Shown here piece after piece: positions 16,662-25,692 of a stretch of 64,000 bases of DNA. The stretch comes from Pseudomonas sp. RGM2987. Lineage in GTDB: Bacteria > Pseudomonadota > Gammaproteobacteria > Pseudomonadales > Pseudomonadaceae. Position 1 is the first letter of the stretch; the number at the start of each line of letters is the position of its first letter. The stretch spans positions 186,001 to 250,000 of the forward strand of contig NZ_JALJDX010000222.1 in assembly GCF_022952855.1 (NCBI RefSeq). Direction: 5' to 3'. The notes under the pieces were generated by a model, which worked only from the letters and a program-made list of their open reading frames with translations, was not told the origin of the DNA and made no database searches. A program made the position numbers and the translations under genes.

Positions 16662-17531
16662 ATGTCCGCTGCTTTGCACCGAACCGACCCAAGCCCCACC
16701 CAAACCCTGCACGTCACTCGCCTGGAGCCCACCATCGGCGCAGAAATCAGCGGCATCGATCTGCGCCAGCCGCTGACGCCCGCACGGCGCGATGAGCTGC
16801 GCAGCCTGCTGCTCGAACACAAGGTGATTTTCTTCCGCGACCAGGCCATCGACACCGAACAGCAGATTGCCTTCGCGCGTGAATTTGGCGAACTCTACGT
16901 TCACCCGACCACCCAGCAAAACGACCCGACGCAACCGCAAGCGCATCTGATTCAAGCCCAGGACGAACGCAAACTGTACGGCCCACGAACCAGTGGCCGT
17001 TGGCACACCGACACCAGTTGGCTGTTGCAACCCACCCTCGGCGCCGTCCTGCGCGCGGTCGACCTACCTCCCGTTGGCGGCGATACCCTGTGGGCCGATA
17101 CAGCTGCGGTCTATCGTGCCTTACCCGACGAGCTACGCGAAGAAATCGATGACCTGCAAGTGGTTCACGACTTCAAGTCGGCATTGGACAAGGTCGGCTA
17201 CGACTACCCGATTCTCGCGCACCCGCTGGTGCGGACCCACCCGGAAACCGGCGAGGACGGCCTGTTCATCAACTTTTCGCAGAACCCTTCGGTAATCGGC
17301 TGGGCGCCCGAGAGGAGCAAGCAACTGGTCGCCCGGCTGTTGCTGGAGTTCAACAAACCCGAACATCAGGTGCGCTTCAAATGGCGGGAAAACTCAGTGG
17401 CATTCTGGGACAACCGGTCGACGCTGCACTACCCGGTCTATAACTACGGCGACTACCCGCGCCGCATGGAACGGGTACTGATCGCTTATGACGACATTCC
17501 CCATCGGGTAAGACGCGCTCACGCGGCCTGA
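16662..17531 (+). CDS. TauD/TfdA-family Fe(II)/2-oxoglutarate dioxygenase (289 aa)
   Basis: Cytoplasmic dioxygenase of the taurine/alkylsulfate type, which hydroxylates the carbon next to the sulfo group so that sulfite or sulfate leaves. The facial triad is His115 and Asp117 (WHTDTSW) and His256 (STLHYPVYN), and the 2-oxoglutarate-binding Arg lies in RRMERVLI. GGDTLWADTAAVYRALP is the usual TauD core. The ATG at 16662, preceded by GAGAGGA, replaces a longer frame beginning at 16575 that runs through the hairpin and leader motif. It precedes a TonB receptor by 93 bp. Sulfonate versus sulfate ester cannot be decided. Confidence 0.92.
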   Translation: MSAALHRTDPSPTQTLHVTRLEPTIGAEISGIDLRQPLTPARRDELRSLLLEHKVIFFRDQAIDTEQQIAFAREFGELYVHPTTQQNDPTQPQAHLIQAQDERKLYGPRTSGRWHTDTSWLLQPTLGAVLRAVDLPPVGGDTLWADTAAVYRALPDELREEIDDLQVVHDFKSALDKVGYDYPILAHPLVRTHPETGEDGLFINFSQNPSVIGWAPERSKQLVARLLLEFNKPEHQVRFKWRENSVAFWDNRSTLHYPVYNYGDYPRRMERVLIAYDDIPHRVRRAHAA

Positions 17532-17624
17532 ACCCACCCAAGAAAAAACCTGGCAATCCCCTGTTATTCGCGAATGTTGGCGAAGGGGTTCGCCTGTGCG
17601 TGCAATCTTTCAGGAATTCGCGTC

Positions 17625-20099
17625 ATGAGCTCATCCAGCCCCCGAGTGAAATACGATTATTACGCGGTCGCCGCCTTCAGCCTGCTGGCCGCCAGCCTCC
17701 AGGCTCATGCCGAGAGCGCCGAGCCGGACAAGACCCTGGGCACGGTGGTGGTGACCGGCAACCGCGGCAGTCAGCCCCGCACCCTCACCGACAGCCCTTC
17801 GCCCATCGATGTGATCAGCGCCGAGCAATTGCAAGCCAGCGGCAAGGTCGGCCTCAAGGAGCTGCTCGCCCGCCTGCTGCCCTCCTTCAACCTGCCGGCC
17901 ATCAATGGCGGCGGCACGTCCTGGTCGGTGCGCGGCGTGACCATGCGCGGGCTGTCCGGCGATCAGGTGCTGGTGCTGGTCAACGGCAAACGGCGACACA
18001 ACACGGCACTGATCAACAACCTGGCCCGCATCGGCACAGCGGCGGTGCCGGTCAACCTCGACCTGATCCCGGTCTCGGCGATCGATCATATCGAGGTACT
18101 GCGTGACGGAGCCTCTGCGCAATATGGTTCGGACGCGATCGCCGGGGTGATCAACATCATCCTCAAGGAAAACGACAGTGGCGGCAGCGCCGAAACCTCA
18201 TTCGGGCGCTATGGCAGTGGCGACGGCGACACCGTGCACCAGACGGTCAACTATGGCCTGGCGCTGCCCAACGATGGCTTCGCCAACCTGGCGCTGGACA
18301 GCAAGGAACATGAACCCTTTGATCGCACCGGCAGCGCCAGCGGAAACCTCTATTCGCTACCCGGCTTCCCCGACAGCCGCGACCAGACCGTCAATCGCCA
18401 CGGCTGGAACCCCAGTTATGGACTGGGCAGGGAAAAGGTCACCAACGCCAGCTACAACCTTGAGCTGCCGATCGACGATGACCTGACGTTCTATTCGTTT
18501 TCCACGGCCAGCTACATGGAGACCACCAAGGTCACCGGCAACTATCGTCCCAACGACATCGTGTCCCTGGCCGGCGACCCGGATACGCCCTACCCCGACG
18601 GTATCCACGCGCAGCGGCGCAACCGCACCATAGACTTTCAGGTGGCCGGAGGCTTCAAGGGCGAGGTCGGTGGCTGGAACTATGACGCCAGCTCGACCTG
18701 GGGCGAGGACGACTCGACGCTCAATGCCAGCAATACCCTCAACCCATCCTGGGGGCCCACCAGCCCGACCTCGTTCCATCTCGCCTCGCAGATCTTCGAC
18801 CAGTGGACCAATAACCTGGACTTCAATCGCGGCTTCGACATTGGCCTGAAAAACCCGCTGCAAACTGCCTTCGGCTTCGAGTACCGCTGGGAGAAATACC
18901 AGATCGAGCCCGGCGATTTCGCCGCCTATACCCCTGGCAACTACGTCATCCCGAGCGGCCCCTTTGCCGGACGCACACCGTTGCCGGGCCTGGCTTCATA
19001 CAATGGCACCAGCCCCGCCGATGCCGGGGAGATCAGCCGCAGCAACGTTGCCAGCTACGTCGACCTGGGCCTCGACGTGACCGATAAATGGTACGTCGGC
19101 GCGGCCGCTCGCTACGAGCGCTACACCCAGGACATCGGCAGCACCTGGAGCGGCAAGTTCTCCACCCGCTATAAAGTCACCGACGCCTTTGCCCTGCGCG
19201 GCACCATCAATAATGGCTTTCGCGCACCGTCGCTGGCGCAGACCATTTATGCCTCGTCGACCTTCACCTCCGGTGGTGTGGTCAACGGCCAACAGGTTTC
19301 GGTGCCGGTCAAGGTGTTGCCGGTGGACACCACCGAGGCCCAGGCCCTGGGCGCGGAAAAACTCAAGCCTGAAAAATCCCTGAACTACAGCTTCGGCTTC
19401 ACCTATGAACCGACGCAAAACTATCGGCTGACCACCGACCTCTATCAGATCGGCATCCGCGACCGTATCGTCTCCACCAGCCTGCTGGGCGGCCCGGAAG
19501 TCTCGCAGATCCTGGTTGCCAATGGCTTGTCTCCAGGGTTGTTCGCTCAGTACTACACCAACGCGGTCGACACCCGTACCCGCGGCATCGACATCGTCAA
19601 CGAGTTCCGCCAGCAATTGGATGAGTACGGTCAGATCCGCTGGAGCGCGGCCTATAACTGGAACCAGACCAAAATCGAAAAGCTCCAGGCCAACCCACCG
19701 GCACTCAGCAGCCTGGGGCCTGGCTACCAACTCTTCGACCGGCGGCTGCAAAAGGACCTGACGGTTGCCACGCCGCAATCGAAACTGATCCTCGCGGCAA
19801 ACTGGAAAGTCACCGATTACAACCTGAACCTGGCGGTCACCCGCTTTGGCAGCTACGTCGAGGGCGACAACAACCCGGTGAACGATCGAAAATTCAGCGC
19901 CAAGTGGATCACCGACGTTGACGCCGCCTACGACCTGACCAAACAGCTGACGGTCGCACTGGGGGCAAACAACCTGTTCAATGTGTACCCCGATAAGAAC
20001 GGCATCCAGGACTGGGCCGGGGGCTATAAATATGGGCAGTTCTCGCCATTCGGGTTTGGCGGGGCCTACTACTACACCCGACTGGCCTACAACTTCTGA
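17625..20099 (+). CDS. TonB-dependent receptor, paralog family 1 (824 aa)
   Basis: Paralog of the receptors at 8112 and 31421. Signal peptide MSSSSPRVKYDYYAVAAF then SLLAASLQAHA; TonB-box-like GTVVVTGNRG; plug landmarks VLVNGKRRHNTA, DHIEVLRDGASAQYGSDAIAG and NIILKEND; barrel landmark TINNGFRAPSLAQ; end TRLAYNF. The ATG at 17625 has AGGA nine bases upstream and begins the signal peptide; the frame is open to 17574. Being downstream of the TauD-like gene in the same direction suggests it imports that enzyme's substrate. The order dioxygenase then receptor resembles the sulfate-ester locus atsK/sftP of P. putida in gene content. Confidence 0.92.
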   Translation: MSSSSPRVKYDYYAVAAFSLLAASLQAHAESAEPDKTLGTVVVTGNRGSQPRTLTDSPSPIDVISAEQLQASGKVGLKELLARLLPSFNLPAINGGGTSWSVRGVTMRGLSGDQVLVLVNGKRRHNTALINNLARIGTAAVPVNLDLIPVSAIDHIEVLRDGASAQYGSDAIAGVINIILKENDSGGSAETSFGRYGSGDGDTVHQTVNYGLALPNDGFANLALDSKEHEPFDRTGSASGNLYSLPGFPDSRDQTVNRHGWNPSYGLGREKVTNASYNLELPIDDDLTFYSFSTASYMETTKVTGNYRPNDIVSLAGDPDTPYPDGIHAQRRNRTIDFQVAGGFKGEVGGWNYDASSTWGEDDSTLNASNTLNPSWGPTSPTSFHLASQIFDQWTNNLDFNRGFDIGLKNPLQTAFGFEYRWEKYQIEPGDFAAYTPGNYVIPSGPFAGRTPLPGLASYNGTSPADAGEISRSNVASYVDLGLDVTDKWYVGAAARYERYTQDIGSTWSGKFSTRYKVTDAFALRGTINNGFRAPSLAQTIYASSTFTSGGVVNGQQVSVPVKVLPVDTTEAQALGAEKLKPEKSLNYSFGFTYEPTQNYRLTTDLYQIGIRDRIVSTSLLGGPEVSQILVANGLSPGLFAQYYTNAVDTRTRGIDIVNEFRQQLDEYGQIRWSAAYNWNQTKIEKLQANPPALSSLGPGYQLFDRRLQKDLTVATPQSKLILAANWKVTDYNLNLAVTRFGSYVEGDNNPVNDRKFSAKWITDVDAAYDLTKQLTVALGANNLFNVYPDKNGIQDWAGGYKYGQFSPFGFGGAYYYTRLAYNF

Positions 20100-20125
20100 C
20101 AGCACTGCCAAACCACCACGAACCA

Positions 20126-20211
20126 GTGGGAGCATGGCTTGCCCGCGATGTCACGGCAGCAGCCTCCAGGTTGAATGTGCCTGCCTCATCGCGGGAAAGC
20201 CATGCTCACAC
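20126..20211. repeat. Single REPIN between receptor and binding-protein genes
   Basis: Arms GTGGGAGCATGGCTTGCC plus CGCGATG and the near-perfect inverse CATCGCGGGAAAGCC plus ATGCTCACAC, two mismatches, loop about 36 bp. It belongs to a slightly different REP type (AGCATGGCTTGCC) from the array at 11785. It sits just 3' of the receptor stop, where it may stabilise or end the transcript. Confidence 0.8.
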
Positions 20212-20252
20212 ATGCGTTATTTTCATAATGTTATTTTTTTTAATCAGATAAC

Positions 20253-20310
20253 TTAATAATTAGCATATAACCAAAAAGACCTTCACAGCGACTTTTTATA
20301 GGCATAACGT
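20253..20310 (+). promoter_or_regulatory. Shared AT-rich promoter module, copy 5 (reference copy)
   Basis: TTAATAATTAGCATATAACC, then AAAAAGACC, then TTCACAGCGACTTTTTATA and GGCATAACG. TTCACA serves as a -35-like box and CATAAC, 15 bp later, as a weak -10. A binding-site-like AATTAGCATATAACCAA abuts the -35 on its upstream side, the usual geometry for activation by a LysR protein. Leader motif copy C begins 10 bp after this element. Confidence 0.65.
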
Positions 20311-20320
20311 TGATTCCAGG

Positions 20321-20344
20321 CCGACCCCTTTCTCCAGGCGGAGG
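20321..20344 (+). promoter_or_regulatory. Leader motif copy C: CCGACCCC-N5-CCAGGCGGAGG
   Basis: CCGACCCC 20321-20328, five bases, CCAGGCGGAGG 20334-20344, 39 bp before the binding-protein start. In this copy CTCC-AGGC-GGAG makes a clean four-base-pair stem with a tetraloop. The 5-base spacer, against 2 or 3 in the other copies, rules out a conserved reading frame. Confidence 0.62.
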
Positions 20345-20383
20345 TAACCCAACGATCCAAGACCCGCCTGGAAGGACGCCACC

Positions 20384-21361
20384 ATGACGCTTCAACGACT
20401 GCCTTTTAAACGCCTGCTGCTGGGCGCCATTCTCACCTGGGGGCTGGGCACGCTGGCCCAGGCTGCCGACCTTCAACCGCTGCTGGTGGCCAATCAAAAG
20501 TCTTCGATCAAGGTGCTGCTGGAGGTCTCCGGCGAACTGAAGAACGTTCCTTACGAGATCCAGTTCTCCGAGTTCCCCGCCGCCGCGCCACTGGGCGAAG
20601 CGCTGAATGCCGGCGCCGTGGACATCGGCGGCCTGGGCGATGCGCCCTACGTGTTCGCCCTCGGCGCTGGCGTGCCCATCAAGGTCATCAGCATCGTGCA
20701 TGCCGAGGGCCGCTTCACCACGGCCATCCTCGCGCCGAAGGACTCGCCGCTGAACAACGCTCGCGACCTCAAGGGCAAGCGGATCGTCACCACACGTGGC
20801 TCCATCGGTCACTTCCTGGCGATCAAAGCCTTGCGCGACGCCGGCCTGAGCACACAGGACGTGCAGTTCATCTATTTGCTGCCGAGCGAGTCACGCATCC
20901 TGCTGGACAACGGCAGTGCCGACGCCTGGTCGACCTGGGACCCGTACACCACCATTGCCACGACCCAGAACCAGGCCAAGGTGTTAGCCAGTGGCGAAAC
21001 CCTGCTGACCAACCATCTGTACCTGGCCGCCACCAGCCAGGCCATCGCCGGTAAACGCCAGCAACTTGAAGACTTCATCGCCCGGGTCGATCGCGCCTAC
21101 CGCTGGACCAATGCCCACCCCGAGGAATACGCCGCCGCCCAGGCGCGCGTGACTGGTCTGCCGCTGGACGTGCACATCGCCATTGCCAAAGGCACGCACA
21201 TGAACCCCGTCGTGATCGACGACACGGTCATCAGCGGCCTGCAAACCACCGCAGACATCTATCAGCAAGAAGCGATTCTCACCAAACACATCGACGTCTC
21301 CCAAGGCTTCGACAAGAGCTTCAACGCCAAGCGTGCCCAACTTAACCAGGCATCTCGATAA
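20384..21361 (+). CDS. SsuA-like substrate-binding protein (325 aa)
   Basis: Periplasmic binding protein of the sulfonate class with signal peptide MTLQRLPFKRLLLGAILTW, then GLGTLAQA. Body motifs are LLVANQKSSIKVLLEVSGEL, AGAVDIGGLGDAPYVFALG, LKGKRIVTTRGSIGHFLAIKAL and SADAWSTWDPYTT. GGAAGGA precedes the ATG by nine bases. It heads a probable six-gene operon (binding protein, monooxygenase, peroxiredoxin, Tat binding protein, acyl-CoA-dehydrogenase-like monooxygenase, hydroxyacid dehydrogenase) read from promoter copy 5. No permease follows, so it must use another transporter, most simply the pair at 6030-7725. Confidence 0.9.
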   Translation: MTLQRLPFKRLLLGAILTWGLGTLAQAADLQPLLVANQKSSIKVLLEVSGELKNVPYEIQFSEFPAAAPLGEALNAGAVDIGGLGDAPYVFALGAGVPIKVISIVHAEGRFTTAILAPKDSPLNNARDLKGKRIVTTRGSIGHFLAIKALRDAGLSTQDVQFIYLLPSESRILLDNGSADAWSTWDPYTTIATTQNQAKVLASGETLLTNHLYLAATSQAIAGKRQQLEDFIARVDRAYRWTNAHPEEYAAAQARVTGLPLDVHIAIAKGTHMNPVVIDDTVISGLQTTADIYQQEAILTKHIDVSQGFDKSFNAKRAQLNQASR

Positions 21362-21393
21362 CGATGCGACTGACTGACTGAAGGAGTAGAACC

Positions 21394-22740
21394 ATGAGCC
21401 AACAACGGCAACTGAAACTCGGCGCGATGGTCCATGGCGTCGGCCATGGCTGGGGCGAATGGCGCCACCCGCAGGCACAACCTGATGCCAGTACCAACTT
21501 TGGTTTTTACAAGCAGCAGGCCCAGCTGGCCGAAGCCGCGAAGTTTGATTTCGTGTTCATCGCCGACAGCCTGCACATCCATGAGAAGTCCAGCCCGCAC
21601 TACCTCAACCGCTTCGAGCCGCTGACTATTCTCTCGGCCCTGGCGGCAGTGACATCGAATATCGGCCTCGTCGCCACGGTGACCGTCAGCTACACCGAGC
21701 CCTACCAAGTGGCCCGCCAGTTTGCCTCGCTGGACCATATCAGCGGCGGTCGCGCCGGGTGGAACGTGGTGACTTCCTGGCTCAGTGGCACCGCCGACAA
21801 CTTCGGCAAGGCCGAGCATCCACCCCATGCCGTGCGCTACCGGATCGCCAAGGAACACGTGAATGTGGTGAAAGGCCTGTGGGATTCCTGGGAAGACGAT
21901 GCCTTTGCCTATAACAAGCAAAGCGGAGAGTTCTTCACCCCCGGCAAACTGCACGCGCTGGAACACAAGGGTGAGTTCTTCTCGGTGAAAGGCCCGCTCA
22001 ATATTGCCCGCTCGCGGCAAGGCCAGCCGGTGATTTTCCAGGCCGGCACCTCGGAGGATGGGCGCAACTTCGCCGCCGGGAATTCCGACGCGATATTCGT
22101 CGGTGCCGAAGGCTTCGACGAAGCACGCACTTACTATCAGGATCTGAAAAAACGCGCCAAAGGCTTTGGCCGCGACGCTGCCGAGCTGTCGATCCTGCCC
22201 GGCATCCGCCCGATTGTCGGGCGCGATGAAGCCGAAGTCGAAGACCGTTATCAGCAAGCCGTGGAACTGGTGACCATTGAAGATGCGATTGTCGCCCTCG
22301 GCCGCCCGTTCAACGATCATGACTTCAGCCAATACCCGCTGGATGCGCCGTTCCCCGAGCTCGGCGATCTCGGATCCAACAGCCAGAAAGGCGGCTCGGA
22401 CCGGATCAAGCAACTGGCCAGGGACGAAGGCCTGACCTTGCGCGAGGTTGCCCTGCGTTTCTCCCAACCACGGCGCGATTTTGTCGGCACCCCCGAGCAG
22501 GTAGCCGATGCCATCGAGCAGTGGTTCGAAGGAGGCGCGGCCGACGGTTTCATCATCAACTCGTTGTTGCCGGACGGCTTGCAATATTTCACCGAGCTGG
22601 TGGTGCCGGTCCTGCAACAACGCGGGCTGTTTCGCGACGAGTACAGCGGCAACACCCTGCGCGACAACCTCGGCCTCGCCGTACCCGCCAACCGTCACAC
22701 GACCCCAAAAGTTCAAGCGAAAAGCGAGGCCGTGGCATGA
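21394..22740 (+). CDS. NtaA/SnaA/DszA-family FMN-dependent monooxygenase (448 aa)
   Basis: Same length and family as the product of 2645. WRHPQAQPDASTNFGFY, VTVSYTEPYQVARQF, SLDHISGGRAGWNVVTSW, GPLNIARSRQGQPVIFQAG and the C-terminal GNTLRDNLGLAVP match that protein closely, so these are paralogs with probably different substrates. AAGGAG precedes the ATG by seven bases. The stop overlaps the peroxiredoxin start (ATGA), so the two are coupled. A flavin reductase is not in this operon. Confidence 0.9.
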   Translation: MSQQRQLKLGAMVHGVGHGWGEWRHPQAQPDASTNFGFYKQQAQLAEAAKFDFVFIADSLHIHEKSSPHYLNRFEPLTILSALAAVTSNIGLVATVTVSYTEPYQVARQFASLDHISGGRAGWNVVTSWLSGTADNFGKAEHPPHAVRYRIAKEHVNVVKGLWDSWEDDAFAYNKQSGEFFTPGKLHALEHKGEFFSVKGPLNIARSRQGQPVIFQAGTSEDGRNFAAGNSDAIFVGAEGFDEARTYYQDLKKRAKGFGRDAAELSILPGIRPIVGRDEAEVEDRYQQAVELVTIEDAIVALGRPFNDHDFSQYPLDAPFPELGDLGSNSQKGGSDRIKQLARDEGLTLREVALRFSQPRRDFVGTPEQVADAIEQWFEGGAADGFIINSLLPDGLQYFTELVVPVLQQRGLFRDEYSGNTLRDNLGLAVPANRHTTPKVQAKSEAVA

Positions 22741-23420
22741 GCGAGTCCCTCAACCAGCTGTTGGCCAACTTGCATGCCGAGCGTCTGGCGACCTGGGAGC
22801 CCGCAGCCCTGCAAGTCAATATCGACCAGCGTCAGCGCCTGGTGAATGAAGCCCGGGTCGACGACTTCGTCAAGGCTGGCGACGCGCTTGAGCCCTTCAC
22901 CTTGTTGAAGGTCGAAGGTGGCAGCCTGAGCCGCGACGAACTGCTCGCCAACGGTCCGGCGGTGCTGATTTTCTTCCGCTTCGCAGGTTGCCCGGCGTGC
23001 AACATCGCCCTGCCCTATTACCAGCGCCAGCTGTATCCGCGACTGCACGCGCTGGGGGTGCCGCTGGTGGCGGTCAGCCCGCAAGTGCCGCAAAGGCTGG
23101 TGGAGATCAAGACCCGGCACACGCTCGATCTGCAAGTGGCCAGTGACCCTGACAACCACCTCGGTCGACGCCTGGGCATTCTCTACAGCTTCGATGAAGC
23201 CTCGCGCAAAGCGGCTTTGGCCAAAGGCAAGGGCATTGGCGAAACCACTGGCACCGGAACCTGGGAACTGCCACAACCCACCGTGGTAGTCATCGCCCAG
23301 GACGGCACGGTGGCCTTCGCTGAAGTCAGCCCGGACTGGCTGGTGCGCACCGAGGCCGAACCGGTGCTGCGCGCCGTCGAACACCTGCTCGGGCAAACCG
23401 CCTTGCAACTTGCCATCTGA
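22737..23420 (+). CDS. AhpC/TSA-fold peroxiredoxin-like protein (227 aa)
   Basis: Thioredoxin-fold peroxidase-type protein, probably cytoplasmic since no signal peptide is seen. The active-site region reads FFRFAGCPACNIALPYY with Cys85 and Cys88 as a CPAC pair, unlike the TxxC of typical peroxiredoxins but seen in the AhpC/TSA-like redoxin group. LVAVSPQVPQR and a C-terminal DWLVRTEAEPVL follow. The ATG at 22737 overlaps the monooxygenase stop; the frame is open to 22521, but that part is out-of-frame monooxygenase sequence. It may remove the hydrogen peroxide made when flavin monooxygenases uncouple, or supply thiol redox; inference. Confidence 0.85.
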   Translation: MSESLNQLLANLHAERLATWEPAALQVNIDQRQRLVNEARVDDFVKAGDALEPFTLLKVEGGSLSRDELLANGPAVLIFFRFAGCPACNIALPYYQRQLYPRLHALGVPLVAVSPQVPQRLVEIKTRHTLDLQVASDPDNHLGRRLGILYSFDEASRKAALAKGKGIGETTGTGTWELPQPTVVVIAQDGTVAFAEVSPDWLVRTEAEPVLRAVEHLLGQTALQLAI

Positions 23421-23433
23421 CCAGAGCCTGACC

Positions 23434-24444
23434 ATGACGAAAAACATTACACCGGGACCGTTCAATCGTCGCGACTTCCTGACGGCCAGCTCGATCGCCC
23501 TCGGTGCGCTGGGGTTGTCATCGCTCGGCTTGGTTCCCCGCGCGTTCGCGCAAGACGCCAAGCTCTCGGACCTGACGCTGGCCGTCGCCACCTACCGCGG
23601 CCAGGACTCGTATTTCACCGACGACGCCGGCACTGCCAACACGCCCTACAAGGTCGAGTACGCGGAGTTTGCCGGCGGCAACCTGATCGTCGAAGCGCTG
23701 GCCTCGGGCAGCCTGGACGTCGGCGGCATGAGCGAGATCCCGCCGATCTTCTCGATCCAGAGCCATCGCCAGCCGCGCCTGGTGGCCGTGCTGCAAGGCG
23801 ATGTGAACAATCAGGTGATCCTGATTCCCAAGGACTCTTCGGTCAATTCGGTCGGGCAGCTGCGCGGCAAGCGGGTCGGCTACGTGCGCTCCACCACCTC
23901 GCACTACTTTCTGATCAAGGCGCTGAAGGAACAGGGCCTGACCATGAACGACATCACGGCGGTAGCGCTCACCCCGCAAGACGGCTTTACCGCCTTTCAA
24001 AGCGGCCAGCTCGATGCGTGGGTGATCTACGGGGTGTTCATCCAGTTGGCGAAGTTCCGCAGCGGCGCCCGTGTGTTGAAAACCGCCCTGGGCTATCTCT
24101 CCGGCAACTACTTGATCGCCGCACGACCCGCCGCGCTGGAAGACCCGTTGCGCAAGCAGGCGATCCAGGACTACATCCAGCGCCAGGCGCGCACCTGGGA
24201 ATGGATCAATAACAATCCCGAGCCGTGGGCGGCAAAGTCGGCGCAACTGCTGGGCGTCGACAAGGCGGTGTTCCTGGACGTGTACAACAGCCGCAGCCAG
24301 CCGACGACAATCGTCGAAGTGAATGAACAGGCCATTGCCTCGCAACAGGAAGTCGCCGACCTGTTCTTCGAGGCCGGTGTGTTGAGCGAGCGGCTGGATG
24401 TCAGCCCTTTATGGGACCGCAATTTCCGCCTGCTGCCGCTGTGA
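23434..24444 (+). CDS. SsuA-like substrate-binding protein with Tat signal (336 aa)
   Basis: Periplasmic binding protein whose N-terminus carries a twin-arginine motif, FNRRDFLTAS, then a hydrophobic stretch to PRAFAQ. SsuA-class body motifs are present: LIVEALASGSLDVGGMSEIPPIFSI, LRGKRVGYVRSTTSHYFLIKAL and SGQLDAWVIYGVFI. It is the second binding protein in the operon started at 20384, and neither has a permease nearby. Tat export implies folding before export, unusual for this class, where Sec signals are the norm. I chose 23434 because it begins the Tat signal; the open frame reaches 23410. Confidence 0.88.
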   Translation: MTKNITPGPFNRRDFLTASSIALGALGLSSLGLVPRAFAQDAKLSDLTLAVATYRGQDSYFTDDAGTANTPYKVEYAEFAGGNLIVEALASGSLDVGGMSEIPPIFSIQSHRQPRLVAVLQGDVNNQVILIPKDSSVNSVGQLRGKRVGYVRSTTSHYFLIKALKEQGLTMNDITAVALTPQDGFTAFQSGQLDAWVIYGVFIQLAKFRSGARVLKTALGYLSGNYLIAARPAALEDPLRKQAIQDYIQRQARTWEWINNNPEPWAAKSAQLLGVDKAVFLDVYNSRSQPTTIVEVNEQAIASQQEVADLFFEAGVLSERLDVSPLWDRNFRLLPL

Positions 24445-24504
24445 GCGCACCACCCTCCCAGCGGCAAGCAGTGATATTCACCTTTTTGATCGAGTGAACT
24501 CACC

Positions 24505-25692
24505 ATGAGTCGTTCCTCTTCACTTTCGCCGTTGCTGCAATCGGTCGATGCCGCTGACTTCGATTCATTGCTCGAACGCCTCGGCAAACAACTGGCTGCC
24601 ACGGCTCACGTCTACGACGAGAGCGGCGACTTTCCCCAGGCCAACTTCAAGCTGCTGCACGAACATGGGCTGGTGGCCCTCACGGTGCCCAAGGCGTTGG
24701 GCGGTGGCGGGGCCAGCCTGGCGCAGGCGCGCCAGGTCATCAGCGCCGTCGCCAAGGGCGAGCCCTCCACTGCGCTGATCCTGGTGATGCAGTACCTCCA
24801 GCATTCGCGCTTGCAGGACAGCCGCACCTGGCCCGAAGCATTGCGCCTGCGAGTGGCCCGCGATGCTGTACGCGATGGCGCGTTGATCAATGCCCTGCGC
24901 GTCGAGCCCGACTTGGGCACCCCGGCCCGTGGCGGCCTGCCGGCGACGATTGCCCGCCGGACCTCCGAGGGCTGGCGCATCAGCGGGCGCAAGATCTACT
25001 CCACCGGCAGCCACGGCCTGACCTGGTTCAGCGTCTGGGCCCGTAGCACCGATGAAGACCCATTGGTGGGCGCCTGGCTGGTGCACAAGGACACGCCCGG
25101 GATCAGCATCATCGAAGACTGGGACCACCTGGGCATGCGCGCCACTTGCAGCCATGAGGTGTCGTTCGACAACGTGCTGGTGCCACTGGACCACGCGGTC
25201 AGTGTCAGTCCATGGAGCGCACCGCAGCCGGAGCTCGATAGCGAGGGCTTCCTGTGGATGTCAGTGTTGCTGTCGGCGGTCTACGACGGCGTCGCCCAAG
25301 CCGCGCGGGATTGGCTGGTGGGTTGGCTGGAACAGCGCAAGCCGTCCAATCTCGGCGCTGCGTTGTCGACGCTGCCGCGCTTTCAGGAAACCGTCGGGCA
25401 CATCGACACGCTGCTGTTCGCCAACCGCAGCCTGCTGGATGCCGCCGCCGCAGGACTCACCGCAGGCAACCACGCCGCGCAGTTGAAGTACCTGGTGACC
25501 GGCAACGCCATCCGGGCGGTCGAGCTGGCCATCGAGGCGTCCGGCAATCCCGGCCTGTCACGCCACAATCCGCTGCAACGGCATTACCGCGACGTACTCT
25601 GCGGTCGCGTCCACACCCCGCAAAACGACGCCGTGCTGCAAGGCGTCGGCAAAGCCGTGTTTGCCCAACGCCAGAAAAAGGACGCCCCATGA
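24505..25692 (+). CDS. Acyl-CoA-dehydrogenase-fold flavin monooxygenase, SfnC/DszC type (395 aa)
   Basis: Fold of acyl-CoA dehydrogenases, in the subgroup that acts as FMNH2-dependent monooxygenase (DszC, SfnC). Landmarks are LTVPKALGGGGASLAQ, ISGRKIYSTGSHGLTWFSVWA in the middle domain, WDHLGMRATCSHEVSFDNVLVP and the helical C-terminus with NPGLSRHNPLQRHYRDVLCGRVHTPQND. No obvious catalytic Glu of true dehydrogenases is apparent where expected. It resembles PA2600 in setting. The stop overlaps the next start (ATGA). It probably oxidises a sulfur compound brought in by the operon's binding proteins. Confidence 0.85.
   Translation: MSRSSSLSPLLQSVDAADFDSLLERLGKQLAATAHVYDESGDFPQANFKLLHEHGLVALTVPKALGGGGASLAQARQVISAVAKGEPSTALILVMQYLQHSRLQDSRTWPEALRLRVARDAVRDGALINALRVEPDLGTPARGGLPATIARRTSEGWRISGRKIYSTGSHGLTWFSVWARSTDEDPLVGAWLVHKDTPGISIIEDWDHLGMRATCSHEVSFDNVLVPLDHAVSVSPWSAPQPELDSEGFLWMSVLLSAVYDGVAQAARDWLVGWLEQRKPSNLGAALSTLPRFQETVGHIDTLLFANRSLLDAAAAGLTAGNHAAQLKYLVTGNAIRAVELAIEASGNPGLSRHNPLQRHYRDVLCGRVHTPQNDAVLQGVGKAVFAQRQKKDAP

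Noticed and set aside
20310..20387. TTG-initiated 25-codon leader frame through leader motif C whose stop overlaps the binding-protein ATG
   Set aside because: The motif's internal spacing differs in the other copies so the frame is not conserved; no ribosome-binding site ahead of the TTG.
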